Origin: Xanthobacteraceae bacterium
GTDB taxonomy: Bacteria; Pseudomonadota; Alphaproteobacteria; Rhizobiales; Xanthobacteraceae
Direction: 5' to 3'
DNA length: 64,000 bases
Assembly (NCBI GenBank): GCA_019635635.1
Contig: JAHBZB010000002.1
Location: forward strand, 643,204 to 707,203
Below are positions 34,025 through 42,404 of this stretch, one piece after another. A program made the position numbers and the translations under genes. The notes under the pieces are model-generated. The model had not been told where the DNA came from. It made no database searches and worked only from the letters and a program-made list of their open reading frames with translations. How positions within the stretch are numbered: the first letter of the stretch is position 1; each line of letters starts with the position of its first letter.

Positions 34025-34329
34025 ATTCCTACGTTATTCGCCGCGCGCTTCTCGTCATCGGTGAGAAAGCTCGCCTCGCCGACACGCTTCCACAGCGCCT
34101 CGCGCTCGATGCTGAGCGCGGGCACTTCTTCGAGGTCGGGCACGAGCCGCAGATTTCCGCCGAAGGATTCGCCGAGCCAATTCCCGAGCGCGGCTGCGAT
34201 GCGCGAGAGCAACGGCACCACGATCTGGCGATAGAACGCCCGGTTCGCCTCCGCATAGTTCGAATAGGTATTGTCGCCGGGAATGCCCAAGAGCATCGGC
34301 GGCACGTCGAAGGAAAGCGCGATCTCGCG
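34021..34329 (-). pseudogene. Displaced second copy of the portal protein C-terminus
   Basis: 102 in-frame codons (REIALSFDVPPMLLGIPG ... FLTDDEKRAANNVGI) match residues 285-380 of the portal gene at 35231-36994 with about 9 differences in 95 residues. The match starts immediately after the stop codon of the adjacent 34330-34737 gene. It ends with a stop overlapping the next head gene. It is most simply the original 3' end of the portal gene, cut off by insertion of the toxin cassette. An internal ATG (34305) could give a 94-residue peptide, but it has no evident start signal. Confidence 0.85.
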
Positions 34330-34737
34330 CTAATCCTTGTCAGTACCGATCCGGCTGCCTTCGTACTGAATCGATTGATACTCCGGCGGAAAATATTGCC
34401 GCTGCAAGCCATCGATGATTTCGTGCTCGCGAATGAGAAGTCCCATGTCCGGCCAATCTTTACCCTCCGGCTCAATCGCCGCCGTAACAAAGATTTCCCA
34501 ACCTGCGAATTGAACCAGCAGCCTTTGAAGTTCTTCGATTACCTTTGGATCAAACATGTTGAGCTTATAGAAGTAGACATTGTGTTGATCGAAGCCATAG
34601 GGCTCATCGATGATCCAGTAATCTCCTTCTTTCGTACGAAAATTGTACTCGGTTCCGTATCGATCCAGCACAGCCGTCATTCGCTGATGAAGCTCGCCCC
34701 ATATTTCTTCGTAGTTTTTATGAGTTTTCTGAATCAT
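34330..34737 (-). CDS. Putative immunity protein 2 of the portal-toxin cassette
   Basis: 135 residues, acidic and aromatic-rich (EEIWGELHQRMTAVLDRYG, YWIIDEPYGFDQHNVYFY, GWEIFVTAAIEPEG). Base composition is clearly more AT-rich than in the flanking phage genes. I recognise no named family. The small size, acidity, transferred look and position right after a toxin-like domain and another such gene fit an immunity protein, perhaps an orphan one for an earlier toxin. Its TAG is joined directly to the displaced portal fragment. Confidence 0.55.
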   Translation of the reverse strand: MIQKTHKNYEEIWGELHQRMTAVLDRYGTEYNFRTKEGDYWIIDEPYGFDQHNVYFYKLNMFDPKVIEELQRLLVQFAGWEIFVTAAIEPEGKDWPDMGLLIREHEIIDGLQRQYFPPEYQSIQYEGSRIGTDKD

Positions 34738-34780
34738 CGAGCTAACGCCGAATCAGGAGGAAAACCACCTGCGCGAATGG

Positions 34781-35212
34781 CTAGCGAAGCGATTCAACTT
34801 CTTTCTCAATATTCCTAGCGATTTCAAGAGATCGCTCGTTCGAAAAAATCTCGCCTTCTTGCGGGTCGAAAATCAGACCGCCGGTAGCAATAGCGTACGC
34901 AATACTTGTTTGTGTCGCACAGATCAGCTCATCAAAATTGCCGCCCCAACGGAAAGCAAGCACATGCTTCCAACTAGGATCAGGAGCGATATGGTAAAAG
35001 CTCAGGCTCTCTTTAATATCGTTGATGGTCCAGTGGTCGCACTCAAAACCTGACAATTTTCCATTGAGTAGCAGGGGCAGAAACCCGCTAGTTTTTTCGA
35101 AATCAACATCTTCCGAAAGTTTTATCGGAAACTGAAATTCATTTACTGCCTTCTGCCATTCTTGAATCGTATCAAGACGCTTAGGCGAAATAACGTACAG
35201 CTCCATAGACAT
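34781..35212 (-). CDS. Putative immunity protein 1 for the portal-linked toxin
   Basis: 143 residues, acidic (IKLSEDVDFEKTSGF, LSGFECDHWTINDIKESL, FRWGGNFDELICATQTSIAY, GGLIFDPQEGEIF). GAGGAA precedes ATG 35212, and the gene begins 18 bp after the toxin stop, as expected of a cognate antidote. Composition is AT-richer than its neighbours. The FRWGG...GGxxFDPQEG pattern resembles small proteins from polymorphic-toxin loci, but I cannot name a Pfam family. The role is inferred from position. Confidence 0.6.
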   Translation of the reverse strand: MSMELYVISPKRLDTIQEWQKAVNEFQFPIKLSEDVDFEKTSGFLPLLLNGKLSGFECDHWTINDIKESLSFYHIAPDPSWKHVLAFRWGGNFDELICATQTSIAYAIATGGLIFDPQEGEIFSNERSLEIARNIEKEVESLR

Positions 35213-35230
35213 TGAAATTCCTCATTAGGC

Positions 35231-36994
35231 CTATCGAAGACGTGCTACACGAAGGATAATGATAGGTACGCTATCATCAGTTCGGGTTTTTTCGTGAAGT
35301 TCACGTTTTCTGCTTAGAGGCATTGGAGTGGTGCCCGTCTTCACGTCGTAAATTGCGATTATATCACCAGACTCATTCCGAAAGACAACGTCGGTACGTA
35401 CACTAAGACGAGCACCATATCGAGCATCGGGCTCAATACCCCAGGAAGACTCTACATCGAAGAAGCCTATTCCTGGGATTCTCTCGTCTCTAACAGCGCG
35501 CGCAAATTGCGTGTGAACTCGGGTGCCATAATCTCGCGCGGTAATAGTGTCTGGTAAAACGCCGATCTTGTCGACGACGCGGCTAAGTATTTCTGCGAGA
35601 TGAATAGTAGTCTGATTGGTCTTGGGATCTGGAACAAATGGATTCCCATCAAATATAATATCCGCCACTGGTAGAGCATTATCCGGCAGCAATTCCTCAT
35701 CGCCTTCCTCATCTCCGCTAGACGATCCAGCCCCACCCCCGTTCGTCCACTGCCCGCCGTCGGAGCTTCCGGCCGGCGCACGCGGCTGATCGGGGCTGTA
35801 TTTCGCGAGCAGCGTTGAGAGCGACGAAGCAGCAAGAGGTTCGTAACCCGCCGCCTCCCTCTTCTCGTCATCCGTGAGAAAACCCGCCTCGCCGACGCGC
35901 TTCCAGAGCGCCTCGCGCTCGATCGAAAGTGCGGGCACTTCGTCGAGGTCGGGCACGAGCCGCAACGCGCCGCCGAAGGATTCTCCGAGCCAGTGCCCCA
36001 GGGCGGAAGCGATCCGCGTCACCAGCGGCACCACGGTCTGGCGATAGAACGCGCGGTTCGCTTCGGCGTAGTTGGAATACGTGTTGTCGCCGGGAATGCC
36101 CAAGAGCATCGGCGGCACGCCGAAGGAAAGCGCGATCTCGCGCGCGGCGATGTGCTTCGCCTCGACGAAATCCATATCCTTCGGCGAAAGGCTCAGGCCC
36201 TTCCAGTCCAACCCGCCTTCCAAAAGCAGCGGGCGGCCTGCGTTTGCCGCGCCCTGATAATGTGCCTCCAGCTCGGTCTTCAGCCGCTCGAACTGCTCGT
36301 CCGAGAGATTGCCGCCGGCCGCGGAATAAACCAGCGCGCCCGAAGGCCTCGCTGCGTTGTCAAGCAACGCCTTGTTCCAGGCGCTCGCCGCGTTGTGCAC
36401 GTCGAGCGAGGCTTGTGCTGCCTCCAGCGGCGACATGCCGTAGTGATCGTCGAGCGGATTGAAGATCGTCAGATGCAAGATCGGCGCGAGTGTATCGCTC
36501 ATCGCGAAGCGCACCGCGGAGCCGCCCACGCGATATTCGTAAGCCTCGGCCCAGCCTTCCGCGCCGGGAATGACCTTCATCCGGTCGGGGCGCAGCGCGT
36601 GCAGCTCGCGCACCTCGTCGAGCACGCAGACGCGCTCGAGATAGGCGTTGCCGGAAACCAGCAGATAGCCCGCAAGCTGCTCGATCAGATCCGCGCCGGT
36701 CTGGCGCGGGTTTGGACGCGAAAGCAGCGCGAGCAGCGGATGCTCGTCGTGCTCGCGCGCGCCTTCATATAACAGGAGCGGCACGTTCGCCGCTGCTTCC
36801 GCGATCATGCGGACGCTGCGAAACGCGATCGGGTTTTTGGCATAGCCTTCGCGCGCGAGCGCCGCGTAATCGCGCGGCGTCCAGCGCGGGCGTCCGCTCG
36901 AGAACAGCGCGACCAGCGCGCCGGTGCGGCTCGCTTTTTCTTCGGCGCGCGCGGGCGCACGCCGCGAAAAGAATTCACGGAAGGGAAAATTCAT
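35231..36994 (-). CDS. GTA/HK97 portal protein fused to a C-terminal putative nuclease toxin
   Basis: 587 residues. Residues 1-382 are a phage portal protein (WTPRDYAALAREGYAKNPIA, LTIFNPLDDHYGMSPLEAAQ, PGDNTYSNYAEANRAFYRQ), the dodecameric DNA gate at the capsid vertex. Portals of this type normally end near residue 380-400. Here residues 399-417 form a linker (YSPDQPRAPAGSSDGGQWT) seen before toxin domains in rhizobial phage-type proteins. An acidic spacer and a domain at about 465-587 follow. That domain has GTRVHTQFARAVR, RTDVVF (D535) and AIYDVKTG (D550, K552), reading as a PD-(D/E)XK nuclease core. Composition shifts to AT-richer near residue 420. A toxin role is inference. Confidence 0.85.
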   Translation of the reverse strand: MNFPFREFFSRRAPARAEEKASRTGALVALFSSGRPRWTPRDYAALAREGYAKNPIAFRSVRMIAEAAANVPLLLYEGAREHDEHPLLALLSRPNPRQTGADLIEQLAGYLLVSGNAYLERVCVLDEVRELHALRPDRMKVIPGAEGWAEAYEYRVGGSAVRFAMSDTLAPILHLTIFNPLDDHYGMSPLEAAQASLDVHNAASAWNKALLDNAARPSGALVYSAAGGNLSDEQFERLKTELEAHYQGAANAGRPLLLEGGLDWKGLSLSPKDMDFVEAKHIAAREIALSFGVPPMLLGIPGDNTYSNYAEANRAFYRQTVVPLVTRIASALGHWLGESFGGALRLVPDLDEVPALSIEREALWKRVGEAGFLTDDEKREAAGYEPLAASSLSTLLAKYSPDQPRAPAGSSDGGQWTNGGGAGSSSGDEEGDEELLPDNALPVADIIFDGNPFVPDPKTNQTTIHLAEILSRVVDKIGVLPDTITARDYGTRVHTQFARAVRDERIPGIGFFDVESSWGIEPDARYGARLSVRTDVVFRNESGDIIAIYDVKTGTTPMPLSRKRELHEKTRTDDSVPIIILRVARLR

Positions 36995-37008
36995 TTGAGC
37001 TTCCAGAA

Positions 37009-38310
37009 TTAGAGAGCGCGCATCCGCGGCGTGGCTCCGCGCGGGCTCAAAACCAAAGACGTAATTGCCCAGACCAGCGCGTCGAGCCGGTCGGGCGAGC
37101 GGCCTTGCGACAGCCCGTCCGCGCCGAAATCCGCCATCTCGTCTTCGAGCAGCGGAAAGCTGCCGACATGCGAAACGCGGCCTTGTTCATAAAGTGCGGC
37201 CACCGGCTCGGCGCGCAGCACCTTGCCGCGCGTCGCGCGCACCTCGGAAACCGGAACGCTCGCGTCGGTCTCGCTCAGCACCGCGCGCGCCATCTCGCCG
37301 CCCTGATTCACTTCAACGACAATGCGGTCGGCGTCGAGACGCCGGTAAAGCGAAATCGCGCGGCTCGCCCATTGCAAGGGCGAAAGCCCGCTTGCGCTTT
37401 CGTCGGCGAGCACAAAAACTTTTCCTTCGTCATCGCATCCGGCCGCGACGATGCCGCAGGCATCCGCGCCTTCGCGCGACGACGCCGGCGGGTCGATCGC
37501 GACCACGATGCGCGAGAGCGGCGGATGGGTTTCCACCCTCGCCTTTTCCACGCGCTCGCGCGGAAACAGGCTGTCGGCCCGCGCCTCGATCACTTCGCCG
37601 TCGAGTTCCTGCCGGCCCAGTCGCGTGCCGGCGTAGCGCGTCAGCATCTGCTCCAGAAACTGTGGCGCGAGTTGAAATGCATTCGCTTTTGTCGCCGCGC
37701 GCGACACCACGCTCGCGGAATCTGCGAGCAACCGCTTCAGAAGCGGCACCGGCCGCGGCGTGGTCGTGATCGCGCTGCGCGGATTGGCACCCAACCGCAG
37801 CCCGAATTGCAGCATGTCGAAGGCCGCCTCGCCGCGCCGCCATTTGCAAAGTTCGTCGCACCAGGCAGCGTCGAATTGCGGCCCGCGTAAACTTTCCGGG
37901 TCGTCGGCCGAGAAGGCATAAGCCACCGCGCCGTTCTTCCACTCCAGCCTGCGGCGCGAAGGCTCCCATTGCGGGCGCTCCCCGCGCGCATGCACGCCGA
38001 GCAAACCCGAAACGCCTTCGATCATCACCTCGCGCACGTCGGCGAGCGACTCGCCGACGAGGGCGATCTGCCGCGCGCGCTCGCCGAATTCGTTTGCGCC
38101 GAGCGCAACACCCCGCACCCACTCCGCGCCAGCGCGCGTCTTGCCGGCGCCGCGGCCGCCGAGGATCAGCCAGTTGCGCCACGCGCCCTGCGGCGGCAAT
38201 TGATCCTCGCGCGCCCAGAGCGGCCAGAATTTCAGAAGCGCTTCGTAGTCGCTGGCGCGAAATCCTACCGTCAGTTCATTCAGCGTCCCGGCTCTTGCGC
38301 AACCGATCAA
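37009..38310 (-). CDS. Terminase large subunit (GTA gp2)
   Basis: About 433 residues. Walker A (LILGGRGAGKTRAGAEW), Walker B (FDAAWCDEL) and nuclease-domain acidic motifs (VVAIDPPASSREGADA, IVVEVNQGG, DRLDALVWA) identify the packaging ATPase/nuclease. The start is uncertain: no ATG lies in the frame near the end of the upstream gene. TTG 38310, with GGAG before it and a 35-bp overlap with gp1, is the best candidate; GTG 38370 and CTG 38283 are alternatives. The frame farther upstream to 38520 is gp1 out of frame. The portal gene starts 14 bp downstream. Confidence 0.88.
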   Translation of the reverse strand: MIGCARAGTLNELTVGFRASDYEALLKFWPLWAREDQLPPQGAWRNWLILGGRGAGKTRAGAEWVRGVALGANEFGERARQIALVGESLADVREVMIEGVSGLLGVHARGERPQWEPSRRRLEWKNGAVAYAFSADDPESLRGPQFDAAWCDELCKWRRGEAAFDMLQFGLRLGANPRSAITTTPRPVPLLKRLLADSASVVSRAATKANAFQLAPQFLEQMLTRYAGTRLGRQELDGEVIEARADSLFPRERVEKARVETHPPLSRIVVAIDPPASSREGADACGIVAAGCDDEGKVFVLADESASGLSPLQWASRAISLYRRLDADRIVVEVNQGGEMARAVLSETDASVPVSEVRATRGKVLRAEPVAALYEQGRVSHVGSFPLLEDEMADFGADGLSQGRSPDRLDALVWAITSLVLSPRGATPRMRAL

Positions 38311-38815
38311 GCCGCTCCGCAAGCTCGCTGCGGAATTCCTCGAGATCGCGGAATTCGTCTTCGCCTTCACCGCTCGCCTGTTCCGGTTTCTCGTCGCGCT
38401 GGAGGGCCGCAACTTCGCGCAAGGTTTTGACCAGTGTCGCAAGCGTGCGCGCCGCGCGCTCGGCGTCGGTCGAGCGCAGCTTTGCCCCTTCCACGCGCGC
38501 GAGCACCGCTTCGATCGCAACGATCTCGCGCTCGACCGCCGCGCGCACGCGATCGATCAGGGTTTCGTTTTCGGCGACGGCGATAGCCGGAGCCGCAATT
38601 TCGCGGATGGATTCGATGTCGCGCTGGGCCGCAGCATCATAATCACGCATCCGATAATTGCGCGGTTTCCAGCCCCAGAGTTTCACGCGCTTGAGAAAAG
38701 TAGTGACACCGAGACCGCAGATCGACGCAAGATCGCGAACCGGCACATTGGTGCCCTCGTAGAGCTGGCGGACTTCCGCAATCTTCTCCGGCGGCAGGAC
38801 AATGAATTTCGGCAT
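38276..38815 (-). CDS. Small terminase/gp1-like protein, first gene of the GTA cluster
   Basis: 179 residues. An N-terminal helix-turn-helix (PPEKIAEVRQLYEGTNVPVR DLASICGLGVTTF split across two helices) recognises a target or DNA, and a long helical region (REIVAIEAVLARVEGAKLRS) and acidic coiled tail follow. Position directly before the large terminase fits GTA gp1, regarded as a TerS. It is the 5' end of the minus-strand cluster; a promoter should lie in 38816-38955. Confidence 0.75.
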   Translation of the reverse strand: MPKFIVLPPEKIAEVRQLYEGTNVPVRDLASICGLGVTTFLKRVKLWGWKPRNYRMRDYDAAAQRDIESIREIAAPAIAVAENETLIDRVRAAVEREIVAIEAVLARVEGAKLRSTDAERAARTLATLVKTLREVAALQRDEKPEQASGEGEDEFRDLEEFRSELAERLDRLRKSRDAE

Positions 38816-38833
38816 CGGCCCCTTGAAACGCGA

Positions 38834-38861
38834 AACGGCGGCCGGAAATTCCGCCGCCGTT
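38834..38861. terminator. Hairpin between the YcgN-like gene and the GTA cluster
   Basis: A 9-bp perfect inverted repeat (AACGGCGGC 38834-38842 and GCCGCCGTT 38853-38861) lies in the 140-bp gap. It could end transcription from the YcgN-like gene before the GTA operon, or be a leader structure of the gp1 mRNA. The T-content after it is weak on the minus strand and better on the plus strand (CTTATTT). Confidence 0.4.
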
Positions 38862-38955
38862 CTTATTTCGCGAATGGGGCAAGCCCCAAGCGCGCTGTCG
38901 ATACATTTTTGGAGTATGCCGAAACACTAACGAAGCAGCGGCACGCTGTCAAGGA

Positions 38956-39441
38956 TTATTTTCCTGCATCCTTCTTTTTCGGATTTTTCGTCTCGCGTGG
39001 CTCCAGTAAAGGCCAGCGCACCAGATAATCCTGATAGTCGCGCACGCGCACCTTGCCCTCGATGCCGCCGACACGGCCGCGCACGGAAATGCCGGCCTGA
39101 TGCACCGTCTCCGGGTCGCCGGAAAGGAGCGGATGCCACCACAACAGATCCTTGCCTTCGGAGAGCCGGCGATAGGCGCAGGTTTTCGGCAGCCAGAAGA
39201 ACTGCTCCTCGGGCGTGATCTTCACGCAGTCTTTGACGCGCTTCATGCGGTTTTCGTAGTCGGAGCAGCGGCAGCTTTCGCAATCGAGCAAGCGGCAGGC
39301 GACGTTGGTGTAGTAAATCTTGCCGGTGTCCTCGTCCTCGAGCTTTTCGAGGCAGCAGCGCGCGCAGCCGTCGCAGAGCGATTCCCACTCGCCGGTCGTC
39401 ATTTCCTTGAGAGACTTCGTTTGCCAGAAGGGCTTGGGCAT
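38956..39441 (-). CDS. YcgN/UPF0260-family cysteine-cluster protein
   Basis: 161 residues with many Cys: CDGCARCC in the N-terminal part, then [14 protein letters not shown] and [20 protein letters not shown]. This is the YcgN (UPF0260, YkgJ-like) pattern, presumed to bind zinc or an Fe-S cluster. Its function is unknown. It is divergent from the penicillin-binding protein gene; the start regions are about 120 bp apart. Confidence 0.85.
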   Translation of the reverse strand: MPKPFWQTKSLKEMTTGEWESLCDGCARCCLEKLEDEDTGKIYYTNVACRLLDCESCRCSDYENRMKRVKDCVKITPEEQFFWLPKTCAYRRLSEGKDLLWWHPLLSGDPETVHQAGISVRGRVGGIEGKVRVRDYQDYLVRWPLLEPRETKNPKKKDAGK

Positions 39442-39563
39442 GGCTCCTCATACGTCGGAAGGGCCACTATTAACAATGTGAGCCCGCCTTATTCGCGTAC
39501 CTTTTCCCACGCTGCTATAACGCAAGCCGCTCCCCGCGCCACGCAAGCCCCTAGAGTTCCGCC

Positions 39564-41753
39564 TTGGCAGACCAGCCCTCCCCGCCGCCGTCCGGCAAGG
39601 ACCCGAAGAAGTCGCCGCTCGAGCGCGCGGGAATCACAGGCCTGCGTAAATTCCTGCTCGACCTCGACGCGCGGCTGAACTCGGCGCTGTTCGCGCTCTG
39701 GGTTTTCATCCGCGCAAAGTGGGAAGCCTTCTCGGCGTTCATGGACCGCTTTCACGTGAGCGGCATGCGGCGGCTCGCGGTCGAGGCACTCTCGGAGGGC
39801 GCGACGCTCGGCACCGCAGGAGCGGTTGTCTTGCTCGCGCTCGCGATTCCCGCGTTCAACGAAACCTCGGACGAGGACTGGCTCAAGAAAAGCGAGCTCG
39901 CCGTCACCTTTCTCGACCGCTACGGCAACCGCATCGGCGAGCGCGGCATCAAACATAATGACTCGGTGCCGCTCGAGGAGTTTCCCGATCACCTGATCAA
40001 GGCGGTGCTCGCCACCGAAGACCGCCGCTTCTACGAGCATTTCGGCATCGACATCGCGGGCACGCTGCGCGCGCTGACCACGAACGTGCGCGCCGGCGGC
40101 GTCGTGCAGGGCGGCTCGTCGATCACGCAGCAGCTCGCGAAGAATTTGTTTCTGTCGAACGAGCGCACGATCGAGCGCAAGGTCAAAGAAGCGTTTCTCG
40201 CGGTGTGGCTCGAATCGCGGCTGAAGAAAAACGAAATCCTGAAGCTCTATCTCGACCGCGCCTATCTCGGCGGCGGCACCTACGGCATCGACGCGGCGGC
40301 GCAGTATTATTTCGCAAAGTCTGCGCGCGACGTGAACCTTTCGGAAGCGGCGATGCTCGCGGGACTGTTCAAGGCGCCGACGCGGTTCGCGCCGCACGTG
40401 AACTTGCCGGCGGCGCGTGCGCGTGCGTCGACCGTGCTCGATAATCTAGTCGAAGCCGGCTTCATGACCGAAGGCCAGGTGTTCGGCGCGCGGCGCAATC
40501 CCGCGCGGCCGGTGGACCGGCGCGAGGAGCAGACGCCGAATTATTATCTCGACTATGCGTTTCGCGAAGTGCAGCAGCTCGTGGCGAAGCTGCCTTCGAC
40601 CGTGACGGAGCGCGTGTTTCAGGTGCGCACCGCGTTCGACCCGGCAATACAGAAAACGGCGGATGAAGCGATCCAGTCGTCGCTCAAACAGTTCGGCCGC
40701 GATTATAACGCGGGACAGGCCGCGATCGTGATCATGGAAGCGAACGGCGCGCTGCGCGCGATGGTCGGCGGGCGCGACTATGGCGAAAGCCAGTTCAATC
40801 GCGCGACCGATGCGCTGCGACAGCCCGGCTCGTCGTTCAAGCCGTTCGTTTACGCGACCGCGTTCATGAACGGCATGACCGCGAATACGCCGGTGCTGGA
40901 TGCGCCGATCTGTCTCGGCTCATGGTGCCCGCAAAATTATTCACGCTCCTACTTCGGCACCATGCCAATTTCTCAAGCGCTGACGCTTTCGCTCAACACG
41001 CCGGCGGTGAGAATCGCGGGCATCGTCGGCAGAGATAAAATCGTGGCGACGGCACGCAAAATGGGGCTGACGACAGAGTTACGGATATCAGCACCACTTC
41101 CATTGGGTGCGGCGGAAGTCACCGTGTTCGACATGACACAGGCCTACGCGACGTTCGCTTCGGGCGGAAAACGCGTGCGCGGCCACGCGGCGCTCGAAAT
41201 CCGGACGCTCACCGGCGAACTGATATGGCGCGACTCAACCGACCTGGCGCGCGCGGAACAGATCCTCCCCGTCTCGGTAATCAATGAAATCAATCCGGTG
41301 CTCGTCAACGTGGTCGAGAACGGCACCGCGCGCCGCGCGATGCTGAACGGCATCACGGTCGGCGGAAAAACCGGTACCACCAACGCCTATCGCGACGCGT
41401 GGTTCATCGGCTTCACCGGCAACTTCGTGGCCGCGGTCTGGTACGGCAACGACGACTATCAGCCCTTGCGCCGCATGACCGGCGGCTCGCTGCCCGCGAT
41501 GACCTGGAACAAGGTGATGACGGTCGCGCATCAGGGCCTCGTACCGCGGCAGATCCCCGGCGTGAACCGCGCGCCACCCAAACGTGACGGCCCGAACGTC
41601 GCATCCACGCAGCAGAACCCCGCGATCAACCGCGCGATCACGCTGCCGCCCCGCGCAGTCGAACAACTGCTCCGGATCGAGCGGGCACTGCGCGACGCGG
41701 GCGGCACAGCTTCGCTGCCGCCCTCCGGCACCACCGGGCAGGCCGCGAACTAA
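39564..41753 (+). CDS. Bifunctional penicillin-binding protein 1 (transglycosylase/transpeptidase)
   Basis: 729 residues. A membrane helix near residues 80-100 (AGAVVLLALAIPAFN) anchors the protein. The GT51 domain has ATEDRRFYEHFGID and GGSSITQQLAKNLFLS. The transpeptidase domain has SxxK in PGSSFKPFVYA, SLNTP, and KTGTTNAYRDAW. It polymerises and cross-links peptidoglycan in the periplasm. The start is TTG 39564, because an in-frame stop lies at 39552-39554 and no ATG follows for many codons. Class A PBP of the PBP1a/1c type; the exact subclass is not decided. Confidence 0.92.
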   Translation: MADQPSPPPSGKDPKKSPLERAGITGLRKFLLDLDARLNSALFALWVFIRAKWEAFSAFMDRFHVSGMRRLAVEALSEGATLGTAGAVVLLALAIPAFNETSDEDWLKKSELAVTFLDRYGNRIGERGIKHNDSVPLEEFPDHLIKAVLATEDRRFYEHFGIDIAGTLRALTTNVRAGGVVQGGSSITQQLAKNLFLSNERTIERKVKEAFLAVWLESRLKKNEILKLYLDRAYLGGGTYGIDAAAQYYFAKSARDVNLSEAAMLAGLFKAPTRFAPHVNLPAARARASTVLDNLVEAGFMTEGQVFGARRNPARPVDRREEQTPNYYLDYAFREVQQLVAKLPSTVTERVFQVRTAFDPAIQKTADEAIQSSLKQFGRDYNAGQAAIVIMEANGALRAMVGGRDYGESQFNRATDALRQPGSSFKPFVYATAFMNGMTANTPVLDAPICLGSWCPQNYSRSYFGTMPISQALTLSLNTPAVRIAGIVGRDKIVATARKMGLTTELRISAPLPLGAAEVTVFDMTQAYATFASGGKRVRGHAALEIRTLTGELIWRDSTDLARAEQILPVSVINEINPVLVNVVENGTARRAMLNGITVGGKTGTTNAYRDAWFIGFTGNFVAAVWYGNDDYQPLRRMTGGSLPAMTWNKVMTVAHQGLVPRQIPGVNRAPPKRDGPNVASTQQNPAINRAITLPPRAVEQLLRIERALRDAGGTASLPPSGTTGQAAN

Positions 41754-41834
41754 GCCGCCACGAAATCGCTGGAGCGGCGAAGGCCGCCGTGGCAATTCCT
41801 TTCTCCACCGCTATTCGATTCCGAAAGCCTCCCC

Positions 41835-42404
41835 TTGCGCGTCCTGTTTTTCATTCTGGCGCTGTTGATCGGCTCGGCCTCGGGCCTGGGACTGACGTGG
41901 CTGATGTCGAGCCGCGAGAGCGGTTTCGGCACGGTGCGGATCGGCGCGTGGCGCGCCTGGCCGCGCAGCGGCACGCTCGATGCGGACCCTTATGCACGCG
42001 CGATCTTCGCGCGTTCCGGCGAATTGCCGATCGGCCTTTCGGAAGGTGTGGCGTTCATCGCGACCGCCGACGATCAGGGCAGCGCCATCGACGGCCGCTG
42101 CATTACGAGCATCAAGGGAAGACTACAGCCCGCCCGCTTCTGGACGCTGACGATCTATGACGGTCGCGGCCGCCTGATCGAAAATCCCGCCGCGCGCTAT
42201 GCCTTTACCAGCGCCGAAGTCGTGTACGACAAGAACGGCGAGGTAAACATCTGGCTGTCGCCGCGCACGCACGCCGGAAACTGGCTGCCGACGGGCGAAA
42301 GCGAACGCATCGTCGCGATCTTCCGGCTCTACGATACGCCGACCGGCGTTGCACGCAGCGAAGCTGCGGAGATGCCCCGCATTACACGGGAGAACTGCCC
42401 GTGA
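41835..42404 (+). CDS. DUF1214-domain membrane-anchored protein
   Basis: 189 residues from TTG 41835. An N-terminal hydrophobic anchor (VLFFILALLIGSASGLGLTW) is followed by a DUF1214 domain (RFWTLTIYDGRGRLIENPAA, NIWLSPRTHAGNWLPTGE). DUF1214 and DUF1254 domains usually occur together; here they are split into two neighbouring genes with a GTGA overlap. The role is not established. The weak ribosome site makes the start tentative. Confidence 0.8.
   Translation: MRVLFFILALLIGSASGLGLTWLMSSRESGFGTVRIGAWRAWPRSGTLDADPYARAIFARSGELPIGLSEGVAFIATADDQGSAIDGRCITSIKGRLQPARFWTLTIYDGRGRLIENPAARYAFTSAEVVYDKNGEVNIWLSPRTHAGNWLPTGESERIVAIFRLYDTPTGVARSEAAEMPRITRENCP

Noticed and set aside
34021-34305. A separate 94-residue gene
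   Set aside because: It is identical in character to the portal C-terminus, lacks a ribosome site at its internal ATG and is best read as a displaced fragment.
17701-38815. Inducible complete prophage
   Set aside because: No integrase, repressor, replication gene or flanking direct repeats are visible and the gene order is that of a GTA.
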